A stretch of DNA of 64,000 nucleotides from Microbacterium suaedae (lineage in GTDB: Bacteria; Actinomycetota; Actinomycetes; Actinomycetales; Microbacteriaceae): positions 496,001 through 560,000 of the forward strand of contig NZ_PNFD01000001.1 of the NCBI RefSeq assembly GCF_003254645.1, given 5' to 3'. A model generated the notes under the pieces. It had not been told where the DNA came from. It saw only the letters and a program-made list of their open reading frames with translations, and did not search any database. Position numbers and translations under genes: made by a program. Below, in pieces: positions 55,091-64,000 of the stretch. The first letter of the stretch is position 1, and every line of letters begins with the position of its first letter.

Positions 55091-55175
55091 GCGGGTATGC
55101 CCCCGACGCCGCTGGCATCGGGCTTGGCGGGGCTCGCTCTGCGAGCCGGGACTGCGGCGGCGGGGGCATACCCGC
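55091..55175. repeat. large imperfect palindrome between prfA and thrC
   Basis: The arms GCGGGTATGCCCCCG-A-CGCCGC (55091-55112) and its complement (55154-55175) pair over 21 of 22 positions. The 41-bp interior holds its own perfect 7-bp hairpin GGCTCGC/GCGAGCC (55131-55147). The whole folds into a long two-level stem. It could end prfA transcription, but the length and symmetry are more like a mobile palindromic element. Confidence 0.85.
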
Positions 55176-55199
55176 GTAGCGGAGCCACCCCGCCAGAGG

Positions 55200-56273
55200 T
55201 CACTCCCCCAGGTTTTCGAGGCGTTCGGCCTCGTCGGCCGCGACGCAGCTCGAGATCACGGGATCGAGCGCTCCGTCCATGACCGCGTCGAGGTTGTACG
55301 CCTTGAAGCCCGTGCGGTGGTCGGCGATGCGGTTCTCGGGGAAGTTGTACGTGCGGATCCGCTCCGAGCGGTCCATGCCGCGGATCTGGCTCTTGCGCGC
55401 ATCAGCCGCCTGCGCCGCCAGCTCCTCCTGCTGCTTCGCGAGCAGGCGGGCGCGCAGCACGCGCATCGCCGCCTCGCGGTTCTGCAGCTGCGACTTCTCG
55501 TTCTGCATCGACACGACGATGCCCGTCGGCACGTGGGTGATGCGCACGGCGGAATCGGTCGTGTTGACCGACTGCCCGCCCGGGCCGGACGAGCGGTACA
55601 CGTCGATCTTGAGGTCGTTCTGGTCGATCGCGAGCTCTTCCGGCTCGTCGACCTCGGGGAACACGAGCACGCCCGTCGTCGAGGTATGGATGCGCCCCTG
55701 CGACTCCGTCGCCGGCACGCGCTGCACGCGGTGCACGCCGCCCTCATACTTCAAGTGCGCCCACACGCCCTGCGCGGGGTCATTCGACGAGCTCTTGAAC
55801 GCGATCTGCACGTTCTTGTAGCCGCCGAGATCCGACGGATCCGAGTCGATGATCTCGGTCTTCCATCCCTGCGCACTCGCATAGTGCGAGTACATCCGCA
55901 GCAGATCGGCCGCGAACAGAGCGCTCTCGGCACCCCCCTCGCCCGCCTTGATCTCCATGATCACGTCACGAGCGTCGTCGGGATCGCGTGGGATGAGAAG
56001 CCGCCGCAGCTGTTCCTGCGCCTCGACGAGCTGCTCCTCGAGGGCCGGGATCTCCTCGGCGAAGGCCGCGTCCTCGTCGGCGAGCTCGCGCGCCGCCGAG
56101 AGGTCGTCGGCGACCCGCGTCCACTCCTCGTGGGCGCGCACGATCCTTGACAGTTCGGCGAAGCGCCGGTTCACTCGCCGGGCACGCGAGGCGTCGGCGT
56201 GCACCGCCGGGTCGGAGAGTTCCTCCTGCACCCGGCGGTGCTCGTCGATCAACGACTGAACGGACTCGAACAC
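55200..56273 (-). CDS. prfA: peptide chain release factor 1
   Basis: This 357-residue factor recognises UAA and UAG and triggers peptide release. The catalytic GGQ lies in [19 protein letters not shown] near 226-244. The N-terminal coiled coil has [20 protein letters not shown]. The [18 protein letters not shown] and [19 protein letters not shown] stretches are class I factor signatures. It follows rho by 13 nt on the same strand, an arrangement common in actinobacteria; prmC, its usual next gene, is displaced downstream. Confidence 0.96.
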   Translation of the reverse strand: MFESVQSLIDEHRRVQEELSDPAVHADASRARRVNRRFAELSRIVRAHEEWTRVADDLSAARELADEDAAFAEEIPALEEQLVEAQEQLRRLLIPRDPDDARDVIMEIKAGEGGAESALFAADLLRMYSHYASAQGWKTEIIDSDPSDLGGYKNVQIAFKSSSNDPAQGVWAHLKYEGGVHRVQRVPATESQGRIHTSTTGVLVFPEVDEPEELAIDQNDLKIDVYRSSGPGGQSVNTTDSAVRITHVPTGIVVSMQNEKSQLQNREAAMRVLRARLLAKQQEELAAQAADARKSQIRGMDRSERIRTYNFPENRIADHRTGFKAYNLDAVMDGALDPVISSCVAADEAERLENLGE

Positions 56274-56286
56274 GTCGCTCAGCGGA

Positions 56287-58698
56287 TCAGCGGATGTCGG
56301 TGTCGTGGCTCTGGCCGCGACCCCCGCCCGTCGGCGCGCTCTTCTGCATCTGCACGAGGAACTCGACGTTCGAGTCGGTCTCCCTGAGCTTGTCGAGGAT
56401 GACGCCGAGTGCGTGCTGCTGGTCGAGCCCCGCGAGGGCGCGGCGCAGCTTCCACGTGATCTTCACCTCATCGGAGCTGAGCAGCATTTCCTCGCGGCGC
56501 GTGGACGACGCGTTGACGTCGACCGCCGGGAAGATGCGCTTGTCGGCGAGCTGGCGGCTGAGGCGCAGCTCCATGTTGCCGGTGCCCTTGAACTCCTCGA
56601 AGATGACATCGTCCATCTTGGATCCGGTCTCGACCAGCGCGGTCGCGAGGATCGTGAGGGATCCGCCGTTTTCGATGTTGCGGGCCGCGCCGAAGAACTT
56701 CTTCGGCGGGTAGAGCGCCGATGCGTCGACACCGCCCGACAGCACGCGACCCGAGGCCGGTGCCGAGACGTTGTAGGCGCGGCCGAGGCGCGTGATCGAA
56801 TCGAGCAGAACGACGACGTCGCGGCCCAGCTCGACGAGCCGCTTGGCGCGCTCGATCGCCAGCTCGGCGACCGTCGTGTGATCTTCGGCCGGTCGGTCGA
56901 AGGTCGAGGCGACGACCTCGCCGTTGACCGAGCGCTGCATGTCGGTGACCTCTTCGGGCCGCTCGTCCACCAGCACGACCATGAGGTGCGACTCGGGGTT
57001 GTTCTGCGCGATCGCGTTCGCGATCTGCTGCAGGACGATCGTCTTTCCTGCCTTCGGGGGCGCAACGATGAGGCCGCGCTGCCCCTTGCCGATCGGCGCG
57101 ACGAGATCGATGATCCGCTGCGTGAGCTTCTCGGGCGCCGTCTCGAGGCGCAGACGCTCCTGCGGGTAGAGCGGCGTGAGGCTCGAGAACTCGACGCGTC
57201 CGGCCGCGTCCTCCACCGACAGGCCGTTGACGGAGTCGACCTTGACGAGCGCGTTGTACTTCTGGCGCCCGTTCTGTTCGCCCTCGCGCGGCTGCTTGAT
57301 CGCGCCGACCACGGCGTCGCCCTTGCGCAGGTTGTACTTCTTCACCTGGCCGAGCGAGACGTAGACGTCCTGCTGTCCGGGGAGGTAGCCCGTCGTGCGC
57401 ACGAACGCGTAGTTGTCGAGCACGTCGAGGATGCCCGCGATCGGGATGAGGACATCGTCGTCGTTGATCTCGGGCTCGAACTCGTCCTGCCCGCGACCGC
57501 GAGCGCGCTTGCCGCGACCGCGGCCCTGTGCGGATCCGTTCTGCTTCTGCTGCTCCTGAGCCTTCGGCGAGCCGCCGTTCTTCTGGCCGTTCTGGCGGTC
57601 GTCGCCCTGCTTCTGGCGGTCGTCGCCCTGCTCGCCGTCCTGCTCGGACCCGCTCTTCTTGCGGCGGTTGCGGCCGCGCCCGCGGCGCCCACGCCCCGAG
57701 CTCTCCTGCTCGTCGCCTCCGTCGGCGCGATCGCCGCTCTCGGAGCCGTCGGACGAGGTGTCGCCGTCGCTCGCGTCCGACGTGTCGTCGGCACGCTTGT
57801 CCTGCGCGGATCCCTTCTCGGTCTCCTTCGCGTCGGCCTTCTTCTCCGGCTCGGAGGCCTCGGGCTTCGCGTCGGAAGCCGACGCGGCGACGTCCTTCTC
57901 GGCAGCCGCTTCGTCGGAGGCAGGCTTCTTGCGCGAGCGGCTGGCGCGCGCGGGCTTCTTCGCGGCGGCGTCGTCTGCCGGGGCCTCCTCGGCCTCAGCG
58001 GGCACGACGGCCGGCGCCACGGCGTCGGACTCGGCGGGCGCTTCCGTGGAGGCCTTGGCCGTACTGCGTCGCGGAGCCTTGCGCGCGGGCTTCTCGGCCG
58101 CGGCGGCATCGGCCGAGTCGGACGCTGCCGGCTCGGAAGCCGGAGCCTCGCCTGCCGTCTCGTCCGCCGGAGCGGCCTTCTTCGCCCGCGAACGCGTGGC
58201 GCGCGCCGGCTTCTTCTCGGCTTCGGCAGCCTTCTCGCCCTCATCGGGCTTCTCGGCGGCCTCGCTCGTCGACGCGGCCTCATCGGCAGCCGGAGCGGCC
58301 TTCTTGGCACGCGAGCGCGTGGCGCGGGCGGGCTTCTCGGCCGGTGCCTCGGCCGTCTCGGCGCCATCGCCGGAGGCCGCGGCCTCCGCGGCCGCCTTGT
58401 CGGCTTCGATCTGCGCCTTGGTACGCCGCGGCGCGCGCTTGCGGGGTGCCTTCGGCGCCTCCTCCGCAGCGGTCTCCGAGGCGGCCGGCGCCTCCGCGGA
58501 GGAAGCCTCCGCGGACGCCGGGGCCTCAACAGTTGCCGCGGCTGCGCCGGACGAGCTGGCCCGGCGGGGCGCGCGCTTGCGGGTCGTCGTCGACTTCTTC
58601 GCCGACGTCGCCTGCTCCGCGGCCGCGATGGCCTCGTCGATCTGGGTCTGGTCTGCGGCGGCGCTTTCGCCGCCGGTGTTCTCGGTGGAGGGTGCCAC
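56287..58698 (-). CDS. rho: transcription termination factor Rho with long repetitive N-terminal region
   Basis: This 803-residue hexameric RNA helicase has a C-terminal core of about 400 residues: the primary RNA-binding domain, P-loop [20 protein letters not shown] near 543-562, Walker B in [17 protein letters not shown] near 620-636, and the R-loop/arginine-finger region. The first 380 or so residues are low complexity and rich in Ala, Glu, Lys and Arg, with repeats of [16 protein letters not shown], then an Asp/Glu tract and an Arg/Gly patch ([14 protein letters not shown]). Other actinobacterial Rho proteins have similar inserts that bind RNA. It starts at GTG 58698 with AGGAG upstream. 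Confidence 0.96.
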   Translation of the reverse strand: MAPSTENTGGESAAADQTQIDEAIAAAEQATSAKKSTTTRKRAPRRASSSGAAAATVEAPASAEASSAEAPAASETAAEEAPKAPRKRAPRRTKAQIEADKAAAEAAASGDGAETAEAPAEKPARATRSRAKKAAPAADEAASTSEAAEKPDEGEKAAEAEKKPARATRSRAKKAAPADETAGEAPASEPAASDSADAAAAEKPARKAPRRSTAKASTEAPAESDAVAPAVVPAEAEEAPADDAAAKKPARASRSRKKPASDEAAAEKDVAASASDAKPEASEPEKKADAKETEKGSAQDKRADDTSDASDGDTSSDGSESGDRADGGDEQESSGRGRRGRGRNRRKKSGSEQDGEQGDDRQKQGDDRQNGQKNGGSPKAQEQQKQNGSAQGRGRGKRARGRGQDEFEPEINDDDVLIPIAGILDVLDNYAFVRTTGYLPGQQDVYVSLGQVKKYNLRKGDAVVGAIKQPREGEQNGRQKYNALVKVDSVNGLSVEDAAGRVEFSSLTPLYPQERLRLETAPEKLTQRIIDLVAPIGKGQRGLIVAPPKAGKTIVLQQIANAIAQNNPESHLMVVLVDERPEEVTDMQRSVNGEVVASTFDRPAEDHTTVAELAIERAKRLVELGRDVVVLLDSITRLGRAYNVSAPASGRVLSGGVDASALYPPKKFFGAARNIENGGSLTILATALVETGSKMDDVIFEEFKGTGNMELRLSRQLADKRIFPAVDVNASSTRREEMLLSSDEVKITWKLRRALAGLDQQHALGVILDKLRETDSNVEFLVQMQKSAPTGGGRGQSHDTDIR

Positions 58699-58868
58699 GA
58701 GTGCTCCTTGCTTCGGGATGTATCAGAGCCGATCCGCACGCGGAGAAGAGTCGCGCCTACGCGCTGACACCTACGTTGCTCCGCGAGAACGGGAGGTTCG
58801 CGCAGGAGGAGTCGAGGATCCGTGCGGGGCTTCGCAGAATTGCGACGGAGGTTCAGAGTTCGTGCCCG

Positions 58869-59804
58869 TCAGGCACCCTCCGCTGGTTCCCTCACTGTAC
58901 CACCCATGAAGTCGACGGCGAGCATGAGCGCCTGCCACGATCCGCGGGTGTGCTCCTCGGCGACGGCGGCCGCTTCGAGACGCCGTCCGGGCCCGTCCGC
59001 GAGGACCAGAACACTGGGGCCTGCCCCCGAGACGACGGCCGCGAAGCCGCGGGCGCGCAGGGCGCGCACGAGCGCGTCGGTCTCCGGCATCGCCTCGGCG
59101 CGACGGTCCTGATGCAGCCGGTCCTCCGTCGCCGCGAGCAGCAGATCCGGGCTCTGCGTGAGCGCCGCGATGAGCAGCGCCGAACGGGAGACATTGAAGA
59201 CGGCGTCCTCACGCGACACCGCGGGATCCAGCACGCTGCGCGCCGTCGACGTCGACATCGTGCTCTGGGGCACGAAGACGACGGGGGCGACGCCGCGATG
59301 CACGAGGAGCTTCTTGTGCTGCGGGCTCTCCTCGTCGGTCCACGCGATCGTGAGCCCACCGAACAGGGCCGGCGCCACGTTGTCGGGATGCCCCTCGAGT
59401 TCGGTCGCGAGACGCAGCAGATCGGTGTCCGACAGCTCGGCGCGACCGGCGAGAAGCCCCTTCGCCGCGAGCAGCCCCGCGACGACGGCAGCGCCCGAGG
59501 ATCCGAGGCCCCGTCCATGCGGAATGCCGTTGTTCGCCGCGATGCGCAGGCCCGGCGCGGGGATCCCGACCGACTCGTACGCATATCGGATCGTCCGGGC
59601 GATGAGATTCGATGCGTCGGTGGGGATCTCGTCGGCCCCCGTTCCTTCGACGGAGATCTCGAGTTCGCCCGCCTCAAGCGCCGTGACGGTCAGCTCGTCG
59701 TAGACGCTCAGCGCGAGCCCGAGGGTGTCGAAGCCGGGCCCGAGGTTCGCACTCGTCGCGGGCACTCGCACCTCGACGGTGCGCGCGCCGTCGCTCGCCT
59801 GCAT
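58869..59804 (-). CDS. thrB: homoserine kinase
   Basis: This 311-residue GHMP kinase phosphorylates homoserine. The opening VPATSANLGPGFDTLGLAL (near 15-33), the ATP loop NGIPHGRGLGSSGAAVVAGL near 90-109 and the C-terminal AAVVSGAGPSVLVLADG near 258-274 are the three GHMP motifs. It starts 2 nt after the hom stop, so the two are translationally coupled. Confidence 0.96.
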   Translation of the reverse strand: MQASDGARTVEVRVPATSANLGPGFDTLGLALSVYDELTVTALEAGELEISVEGTGADEIPTDASNLIARTIRYAYESVGIPAPGLRIAANNGIPHGRGLGSSGAAVVAGLLAAKGLLAGRAELSDTDLLRLATELEGHPDNVAPALFGGLTIAWTDEESPQHKKLLVHRGVAPVVFVPQSTMSTSTARSVLDPAVSREDAVFNVSRSALLIAALTQSPDLLLAATEDRLHQDRRAEAMPETDALVRALRARGFAAVVSGAGPSVLVLADGPGRRLEAAAVAEEHTRGSWQALMLAVDFMGGTVREPAEGA

Positions 59805-59806
59805 GG

Positions 59807-61123
59807 TCAGTCGCCCTCCACGCGCAGCACCGTCACGACGCGCTCGACGACGTCGCTCGCGGCGAGACGGTCGACGGTGTCGCTCAGCGCCTGCTCGCGC
59901 GCCTTGTGCGTACCGATGACCAGACGCGCGCGGCTCACGCCGTTCTCGTCCTCCGACACCGACTGCTCGACGGTCGCGAGCGAGACGCCCCCGTCGCTGA
60001 GGATGTTCGCGACCGTCGCGAGCACGCCCTGCTCGTCCGTGACGTCGAGGGTGATCTGGTAGCGGGTCGTGATGCGTCCGATCGGCGCGATGGGAGCCTC
60101 TCCTCGCGCGGATTCGCCGACCCCGACACCACCGGCGATGTGACGCCGCGCGGCGGAGACGACGTCGCCGAGAACCGCCGAGGCGGTCTCGATGCCGCCT
60201 GCTCCGGCGCCGTAGAACATGAGCGGGCCCGCGGCCTCGGCCTCAACATAGACCGCGTTGTTCCCGCCGTGCACGCTCGCGAGAGGGTGCTCCCGGTCGA
60301 CGAGGGCCGGGTAGACGCGCACCGAGATCGCTTCGCCATCGTCGCCCTCGGCGGGGAGACGCTCGCACGTCGCGAGCAGCTTGATGACGAACCCGGCCTT
60401 GCGTGCGTTGTCGATCGCGGCGGCGTCGATCTCGGTGATGCCCTCGAGGTGCACCTGGTCGAGCGGGACGTGCGTGTGGAACGCGAGGCTCGCGAGAATC
60501 GCTGCCTTCTGCGCCGCGTCGTGCCCGCCGACGTCGGCCGTCGGATCCGCCTCGGCGTAGCCGAGCGCCTGCGCATCGGCGAGGACGGCGTCGAAGGCGG
60601 CGCCCTCTTTGTCCATGCGGTCGAGGATGTAGTTCGTCGTGCCGTTGACGATGCCGAAGATGCGCGTGACGCGGTCTCCCGCGAGGGAGTCCTTCAGCGG
60701 GCGGATGATCGGGATCGCGGCAGCGACGGCCGCCTCGTACGACACCGATGCGCCGACCTGATCCGCCGTGTCGAAGATCTCCGCGCCGTGCGTCGCGAGG
60801 AGGGCCTTGTTTCCCGTCACGACATCGGCGCCCGATCCGAGAGCGTCGAGGATGTGGGTGCGCGCGGGCTCGATGCCGCCCATCAGCTCGATCACGATGT
60901 CGCTGCCGACGATGAGCTCGTGCGCGTCCGACGTCAGCAGCTCGCGCGGCAACGGGACGTCGCGCTCGGCGTCGACGTCGCGCACCGCGATCCCCGCGAG
61001 CTCCAGGCGTGCTCCCGCACGCTCCTCGAGCTCGTCGGCGTGGTCGAGCAGCAAGCGCGCGACCTGCGAGCCGACGGAGCCGGCCCCCAGAAGCGCGACG
61101 CGCAGAGTTCGGTGATCGATCAT
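59807..61123 (-). CDS. hom: homoserine dehydrogenase
   Basis: This 438-residue enzyme reduces aspartate semialdehyde to homoserine. The NAD(P) loop is VALLGAGSVGSQVARLLLDH near 9-28, VVTGNKALLATHG lies near 101-113, and GIVNGTTNYILDRM and EADPTADVGGHDAAQKAAIL are catalytic and substrate motifs. An ACT domain occupies about the last 85 residues (YQITLDVTDEQGVLATVANIL), the part that mediates threonine feedback in this type. lysA ends 37 nt upstream. Confidence 0.96.
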   Translation of the reverse strand: MIDHRTLRVALLGAGSVGSQVARLLLDHADELEERAGARLELAGIAVRDVDAERDVPLPRELLTSDAHELIVGSDIVIELMGGIEPARTHILDALGSGADVVTGNKALLATHGAEIFDTADQVGASVSYEAAVAAAIPIIRPLKDSLAGDRVTRIFGIVNGTTNYILDRMDKEGAAFDAVLADAQALGYAEADPTADVGGHDAAQKAAILASLAFHTHVPLDQVHLEGITEIDAAAIDNARKAGFVIKLLATCERLPAEGDDGEAISVRVYPALVDREHPLASVHGGNNAVYVEAEAAGPLMFYGAGAGGIETASAVLGDVVSAARRHIAGGVGVGESARGEAPIAPIGRITTRYQITLDVTDEQGVLATVANILSDGGVSLATVEQSVSEDENGVSRARLVIGTHKAREQALSDTVDRLAASDVVERVVTVLRVEGD

Positions 61124-61160
61124 CTCTCTCCCTCGGTGTGTACAGGGTGCAGGGCAGGAC

Positions 61161-62579
61161 TCATGCGTCCCGCCCGAGGCCCGTGTCGCGGGCGAGGAGA
61201 TCGTCGATCGTCTCGCCGCGCAGGATCACGCGGGCCTCTCCATCGCGCACCGCCACGACGGGCGGGCGCGGGACGTGGTTGTAGTTGCTCGACATGGCCG
61301 CCGAGTAGGCCCCCGTCGACGCGACCGCGACGAGGTCTCCCGGCGCGACGTCGCCCGGCAGGAACTCGTGATCCACGACGACGTCGCCCGACTCGCAGTG
61401 CATCCCGACGACCCGAACGAGAGCGGGAGCTCCGTCGCCCCGACGCGAGGCGAGCCGCGCCGAATACTGCGCGCCGTAGAGCGCGGGACGGACGTTGTCG
61501 CTCATGCCGCCGTCGACGGACACGTAGAGGCGCTCCGCGGATCCGGTCGGTGTCTCTACCGCGACGGGCTTGGTCGTGCCGACCTCGTACAGCGTGACGC
61601 CGGCGGGGCCGACGATCGAGCGCCCGGGCTCGAACGCGAGCGTCGGCACGGCGATGCCGCGCGCGGCGCACTGCTCGGCGACGGCGTCGACGATGCCGTC
61701 TGCGAGCTCCTCGATCGGCGCCGGATCATCGGCGCGCGTGTAGGCGATGCCGAATCCGCCGCCGAGGTTAAGCAGGGGGATGTCGCCACCCGCGAGCAGG
61801 CGCTCGTGCAGGGCGAGGACGCGCGACGCCGACTCGCGGAAGCCGTCGACCCCGAAGATCTGCGAACCGATGTGGCAGTGCAGACCGACGAACTCGATCG
61901 ACGCGAGCTGGCGGATCCGCGCGACGGCACGCTCGGCCTCGTCGAGCGAGAATCCGAACTTCTGATCCTCGTGGGCGGTCGCGAGGAACTCGTGCGTGTC
62001 GGCGTGCACGCCGCTGCGAACGCGGACGAGCACCCGCTGCCGCGCGCCGAGCCGCTCGGCGATCGCGCCGATCCGTTCGATCTCGATCTCGGAGTCGACG
62101 ATGATCGTGCCGACGCCCGCGGCGATGGCACGCTCGAGCTCGGTGGCGCTCTTGTTGTTGCCGTGGAACCCGATGCGGTCGGCGGGTGCGCCTGCGGCGA
62201 GCGCGGTCTCGAGCTCGCCTCGCGAGCACACGTCGACGTTCAGGCCGGCTGCGAGCATCCACCGAACCACGTCGGACGTGAGGAAGGCCTTCCCGGCGTA
62301 GTACACGCGTGCCTCGCCGCCGTGACGTGCGGTCGCCGCGCGGAAGGCCCGCTCGGTGCGCTCGGCGCGGTCGCGAACGTCCTGCTCGTCGAGGAGAAGC
62401 ACCGGGGTGCCGAATCGCTCGACGAGGTCGGTCGCGCGCATGCCACCCACGACGAGGACGCCGTCGTCGTCGCGGCGCGCGGACGCGGGCCAGACGAGAT
62501 CCGCGAGGTCGTTCGCGTCGTCGGGCACCGCGAGCCAGTCGGGGGCGAGCGCCTGAGCGGGATCGTGCGCAGTGACCAT
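61161..62579 (-). CDS. lysA: diaminopimelate decarboxylase
   Basis: This 472-residue PLP enzyme makes lysine from meso-DAP. The PLP Lys is in VYYAGKAFLTSDVVRWM near 94, the glycine-rich phosphate loop is LLNLGGGFGIAYT near 270-282, and the substrate Cys-Glu motif is GMHCESGDVVVD near 397-408. A longer N-terminus of about 40 residues precedes the barrel. It lies between argS (122 nt upstream) and hom on the same strand. Confidence 0.96.
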   Translation of the reverse strand: MVTAHDPAQALAPDWLAVPDDANDLADLVWPASARRDDDGVLVVGGMRATDLVERFGTPVLLLDEQDVRDRAERTERAFRAATARHGGEARVYYAGKAFLTSDVVRWMLAAGLNVDVCSRGELETALAAGAPADRIGFHGNNKSATELERAIAAGVGTIIVDSEIEIERIGAIAERLGARQRVLVRVRSGVHADTHEFLATAHEDQKFGFSLDEAERAVARIRQLASIEFVGLHCHIGSQIFGVDGFRESASRVLALHERLLAGGDIPLLNLGGGFGIAYTRADDPAPIEELADGIVDAVAEQCAARGIAVPTLAFEPGRSIVGPAGVTLYEVGTTKPVAVETPTGSAERLYVSVDGGMSDNVRPALYGAQYSARLASRRGDGAPALVRVVGMHCESGDVVVDHEFLPGDVAPGDLVAVASTGAYSAAMSSNYNHVPRPPVVAVRDGEARVILRGETIDDLLARDTGLGRDA

Positions 62580-62701
62580 CGAAGTGGATCGACCTTACGA
62601 ATTCGGAGGTGACAGGAGGCGCGCCCGCTCGAGCCGGGCGCGGCGGATCACCTCAGTCTACGGGGATGGGGTGCGGCGCCGAATCCGCGCGAGACGTCGC
62701 G

Positions 62702-64000
62702 TCACATGCGCTCGGGCGCGCCGACGCCGAGCAGCCCCAGCCCGTTGCGCAGCACCTGCCCCGTCGCGTCGTTGAGCCAGAGCCGCGTGCCATGGACGTT
62801 CGCGATCGGCTCGTCGCCCTTGGGGGTGACGCGGCAGTTGTCGTACCACCGGTGGTAGAGGCCCGCGAGCTCCTCGAGGTAGCGGGCGACCCGGTGGGGC
62901 TCGCGCACCTCGGCGGCGAAGCCGACGACGCGGGGGAACTCCTGCAGGGCACCGAGGAGCGCCGATTCGGTCTCGTGGGCGAGCAGCTCTGGCCGGAACC
63001 CGTCGCGCGTGACCCCCGCGTCCACGGCGTTCTTGGCGACGTTGACCGTCCGGGCATGCGCGTACTGCACGTAGAACACGGGGTTGTCGTTCGTACGCTT
63101 CTTGAGCAGCTCGGGATCGAGCGACAGCGGCGAGTCGGCCGGATAGCGCTCGAGCGAGTACCGCAGCGCGTCGGTGCCGATCCACTCGCGCAGATCGTCG
63201 AGCTCGATGATGTTGCCCGCGCGCTTCGACAGGCGCGCGCCGTTGACGGACACCAGCTGGCCGATGAGGATCTCGATGTCCTTCTCGGGGTCGTCGCCCG
63301 CGGCGCCCGCGAGCGCCTTGAGCCGGTGCACGTAGCCGTGGTGGTCGGCACCGAGCAGATAGATCTTGTGTTGGAAGCCGCGGTCACCCTTGTTCAGGTA
63401 GTAGGCGGCGTCCGCGGCGAAGTACGTGTAGACGCCGTTCCCCCGGCGGATCACACGATCCTTGTCGTCGCCGAAGTCGGTCGTCTTCACCCAGACCGCG
63501 TCGTCGGCGTCGTAGACGTGCCCCTGCTCGCGCAGGCGGTCGACTGCCTGGTCGATGAGGCTCGGGGATCCGGCGTGCAGATCGCGCTCCGAGAACCACA
63601 CATCGAAGTGGACATTGAACTTCCGCAGCGACTCCTGGATCTCGGCGAGCTGCAGGGCGTACGCCGCGTCGCGCACCGCGTCCTGTCGTTCGGACTCGGG
63701 AAGCTCGAGAACTTCGGGGTGCTCCTCACGCACGCGCTCGGCGAGCGCGTCGATGTAGGCACCCTTGTAGCCGTCCTCCGGCGCCTCCGCCCCCGTCAGC
63801 GCCGCGGCAACGCTCGCACCGAAGCGGTCCATCTGGGCGCCTGCATCGTTGATGTAGTACTCGCGTGCGACATGCGCACCGCTCGCCTCGAGGAGTCGCC
63901 CCGTCGCGTCACCCAGCGCAGCCCACCGCGTGTGCCCGATGTGGAGGGGACCGGTGGGGTTGCCGCTGACGAACTCGAGGTTGATGCTGTTGCCGGCCTG
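62702..64000 (-). CDS. argS: arginyl-tRNA synthetase (N-terminus beyond window)
   Basis: This is the C-terminal 432 residues of a class I synthetase; the reading frame continues past the right edge. FVSGNPTGPLHIGHTRWAAL near the start of the visible part contains the HIGH signature. LLGADHHGYVHRLKALAG and VSVNGARLSKRAGNIIELDD (with the KMSKS-like ArgLeuSerLysArg) follow, and the end is the anticodon-binding helical domain finishing LGLLGVGAPERM. It heads the lysA-hom-thrB run. Confidence 0.95.
   Translation of the reverse strand, partial: QAGNSINLEFVSGNPTGPLHIGHTRWAALGDATGRLLEASGAHVAREYYINDAGAQMDRFGASVAAALTGAEAPEDGYKGAYIDALAERVREEHPEVLELPESERQDAVRDAAYALQLAEIQESLRKFNVHFDVWFSERDLHAGSPSLIDQAVDRLREQGHVYDADDAVWVKTTDFGDDKDRVIRRGNGVYTYFAADAAYYLNKGDRGFQHKIYLLGADHHGYVHRLKALAGAAGDDPEKDIEILIGQLVSVNGARLSKRAGNIIELDDLREWIGTDALRYSLERYPADSPLSLDPELLKKRTNDNPVFYVQYAHARTVNVAKNAVDAGVTRDGFRPELLAHETESALLGALQEFPRVVGFAAEVREPHRVARYLEELAGLYHRWYDNCRVTPKGDEPIANVHGTRLWLNDATGQVLRNGLGLLGVGAPERM

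Noticed and set aside
56305..58767. 820-codon plus-strand frame opposite rho
   Set aside because: It is a shadow of the Ala/Lys/Glu-rich Rho leader; Gly/Leu/Arg repeats simply mirror the repeats on the coding strand.

Overview
The window is high-GC, gene-dense actinobacterial chromosome. Gene content and protein style fit Microbacteriaceae, most likely Microbacterium or a close relative: a RamB-controlled aceA-aceB pair, an ECF41 sigma factor beside its carboxymuconolactone decarboxylase, the order argS-lysA-hom-thrB-rho-prfA, the order prmC-sua5-wecA-like-atpBEFHAGDC, a dxr / second MurE-like / site-2 protease operon, and many GTG starts. Genus is inferred from gene content, not from a marker search. 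No insertion sequence, prophage, rRNA, CRISPR array or plasmid function was seen. Two tRNA genes are present (Lys-TTT and Thr-CGT).

Layout. 1-7.8 kb: small soluble and membrane proteins, pirin, an acetyltransferase, the ECF41/AhpD-like pair with a matching promoter motif, tRNA-Lys, nicotinamidase, a Rossmann oxidoreductase and the RamB-type regulator. 7.9-11 kb: the glyoxylate shunt, divergent from ramB. 11-17.3 kb: rhomboid protease, an EF-G-binding-type (FBP) zinc-finger protein behind a possible leader ORF and hairpin, a thioesterase, an XRE-cupin repressor divergent from a flavoprotein with a palindrome between them, LtrA, a DHFR-fold protein and tRNA-Thr. 17.4-25.8 kb: secreted tripeptidyl aminopeptidase, holB, a small RHH/Doc toxin-antitoxin module, ispG, a fused anthranilate synthase behind a textbook-shaped Trp attenuator, twin palindromic elements and a phytoene-desaturase-like oxidoreductase. 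25.9-38.8 kb: FKBP-dxr-MurE-like-Rip1 operon, PlsC, OsmC, asparaginase, an orphan EccC/FtsK-type ATPase, PP2C phosphatase, DUF5684 and YaaA. 38.9-49.7 kb: the complete ATP synthase operon and upstream genes. 49.8-55.2 kb: cysK-cysE, an amidase, a small membrane protein and thrC, which together separate prmC from prfA. 55.2-64 kb: prfA, rho, thrB, hom, lysA and the truncated argS.

How the genes work together. hom, thrB and thrC supply threonine, and lysA supplies lysine. dxr and ispG are the second and sixth enzymes of the MEP isoprenoid pathway. rho, prfA, prmC and sua5 serve transcription termination and translation fidelity. aceA and aceB allow growth on acetate or fatty acids, with the divergent RamB as the likely regulator.

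The most interesting signals are regulatory or structural: the Trp attenuator at 22002-22103, the leader-ORF/hairpin ahead of the FBP gene, the ECF41 target promoter, the TTGCCA-TTC-TGGCAA operator, a Doc toxin whose catalytic His codon reads Pro, a pair of MITE-like palindromes at 24.1-24.3 kb, and very long hairpins after aceB and between prfA and thrC. I did not find a clearly new multi-gene system.
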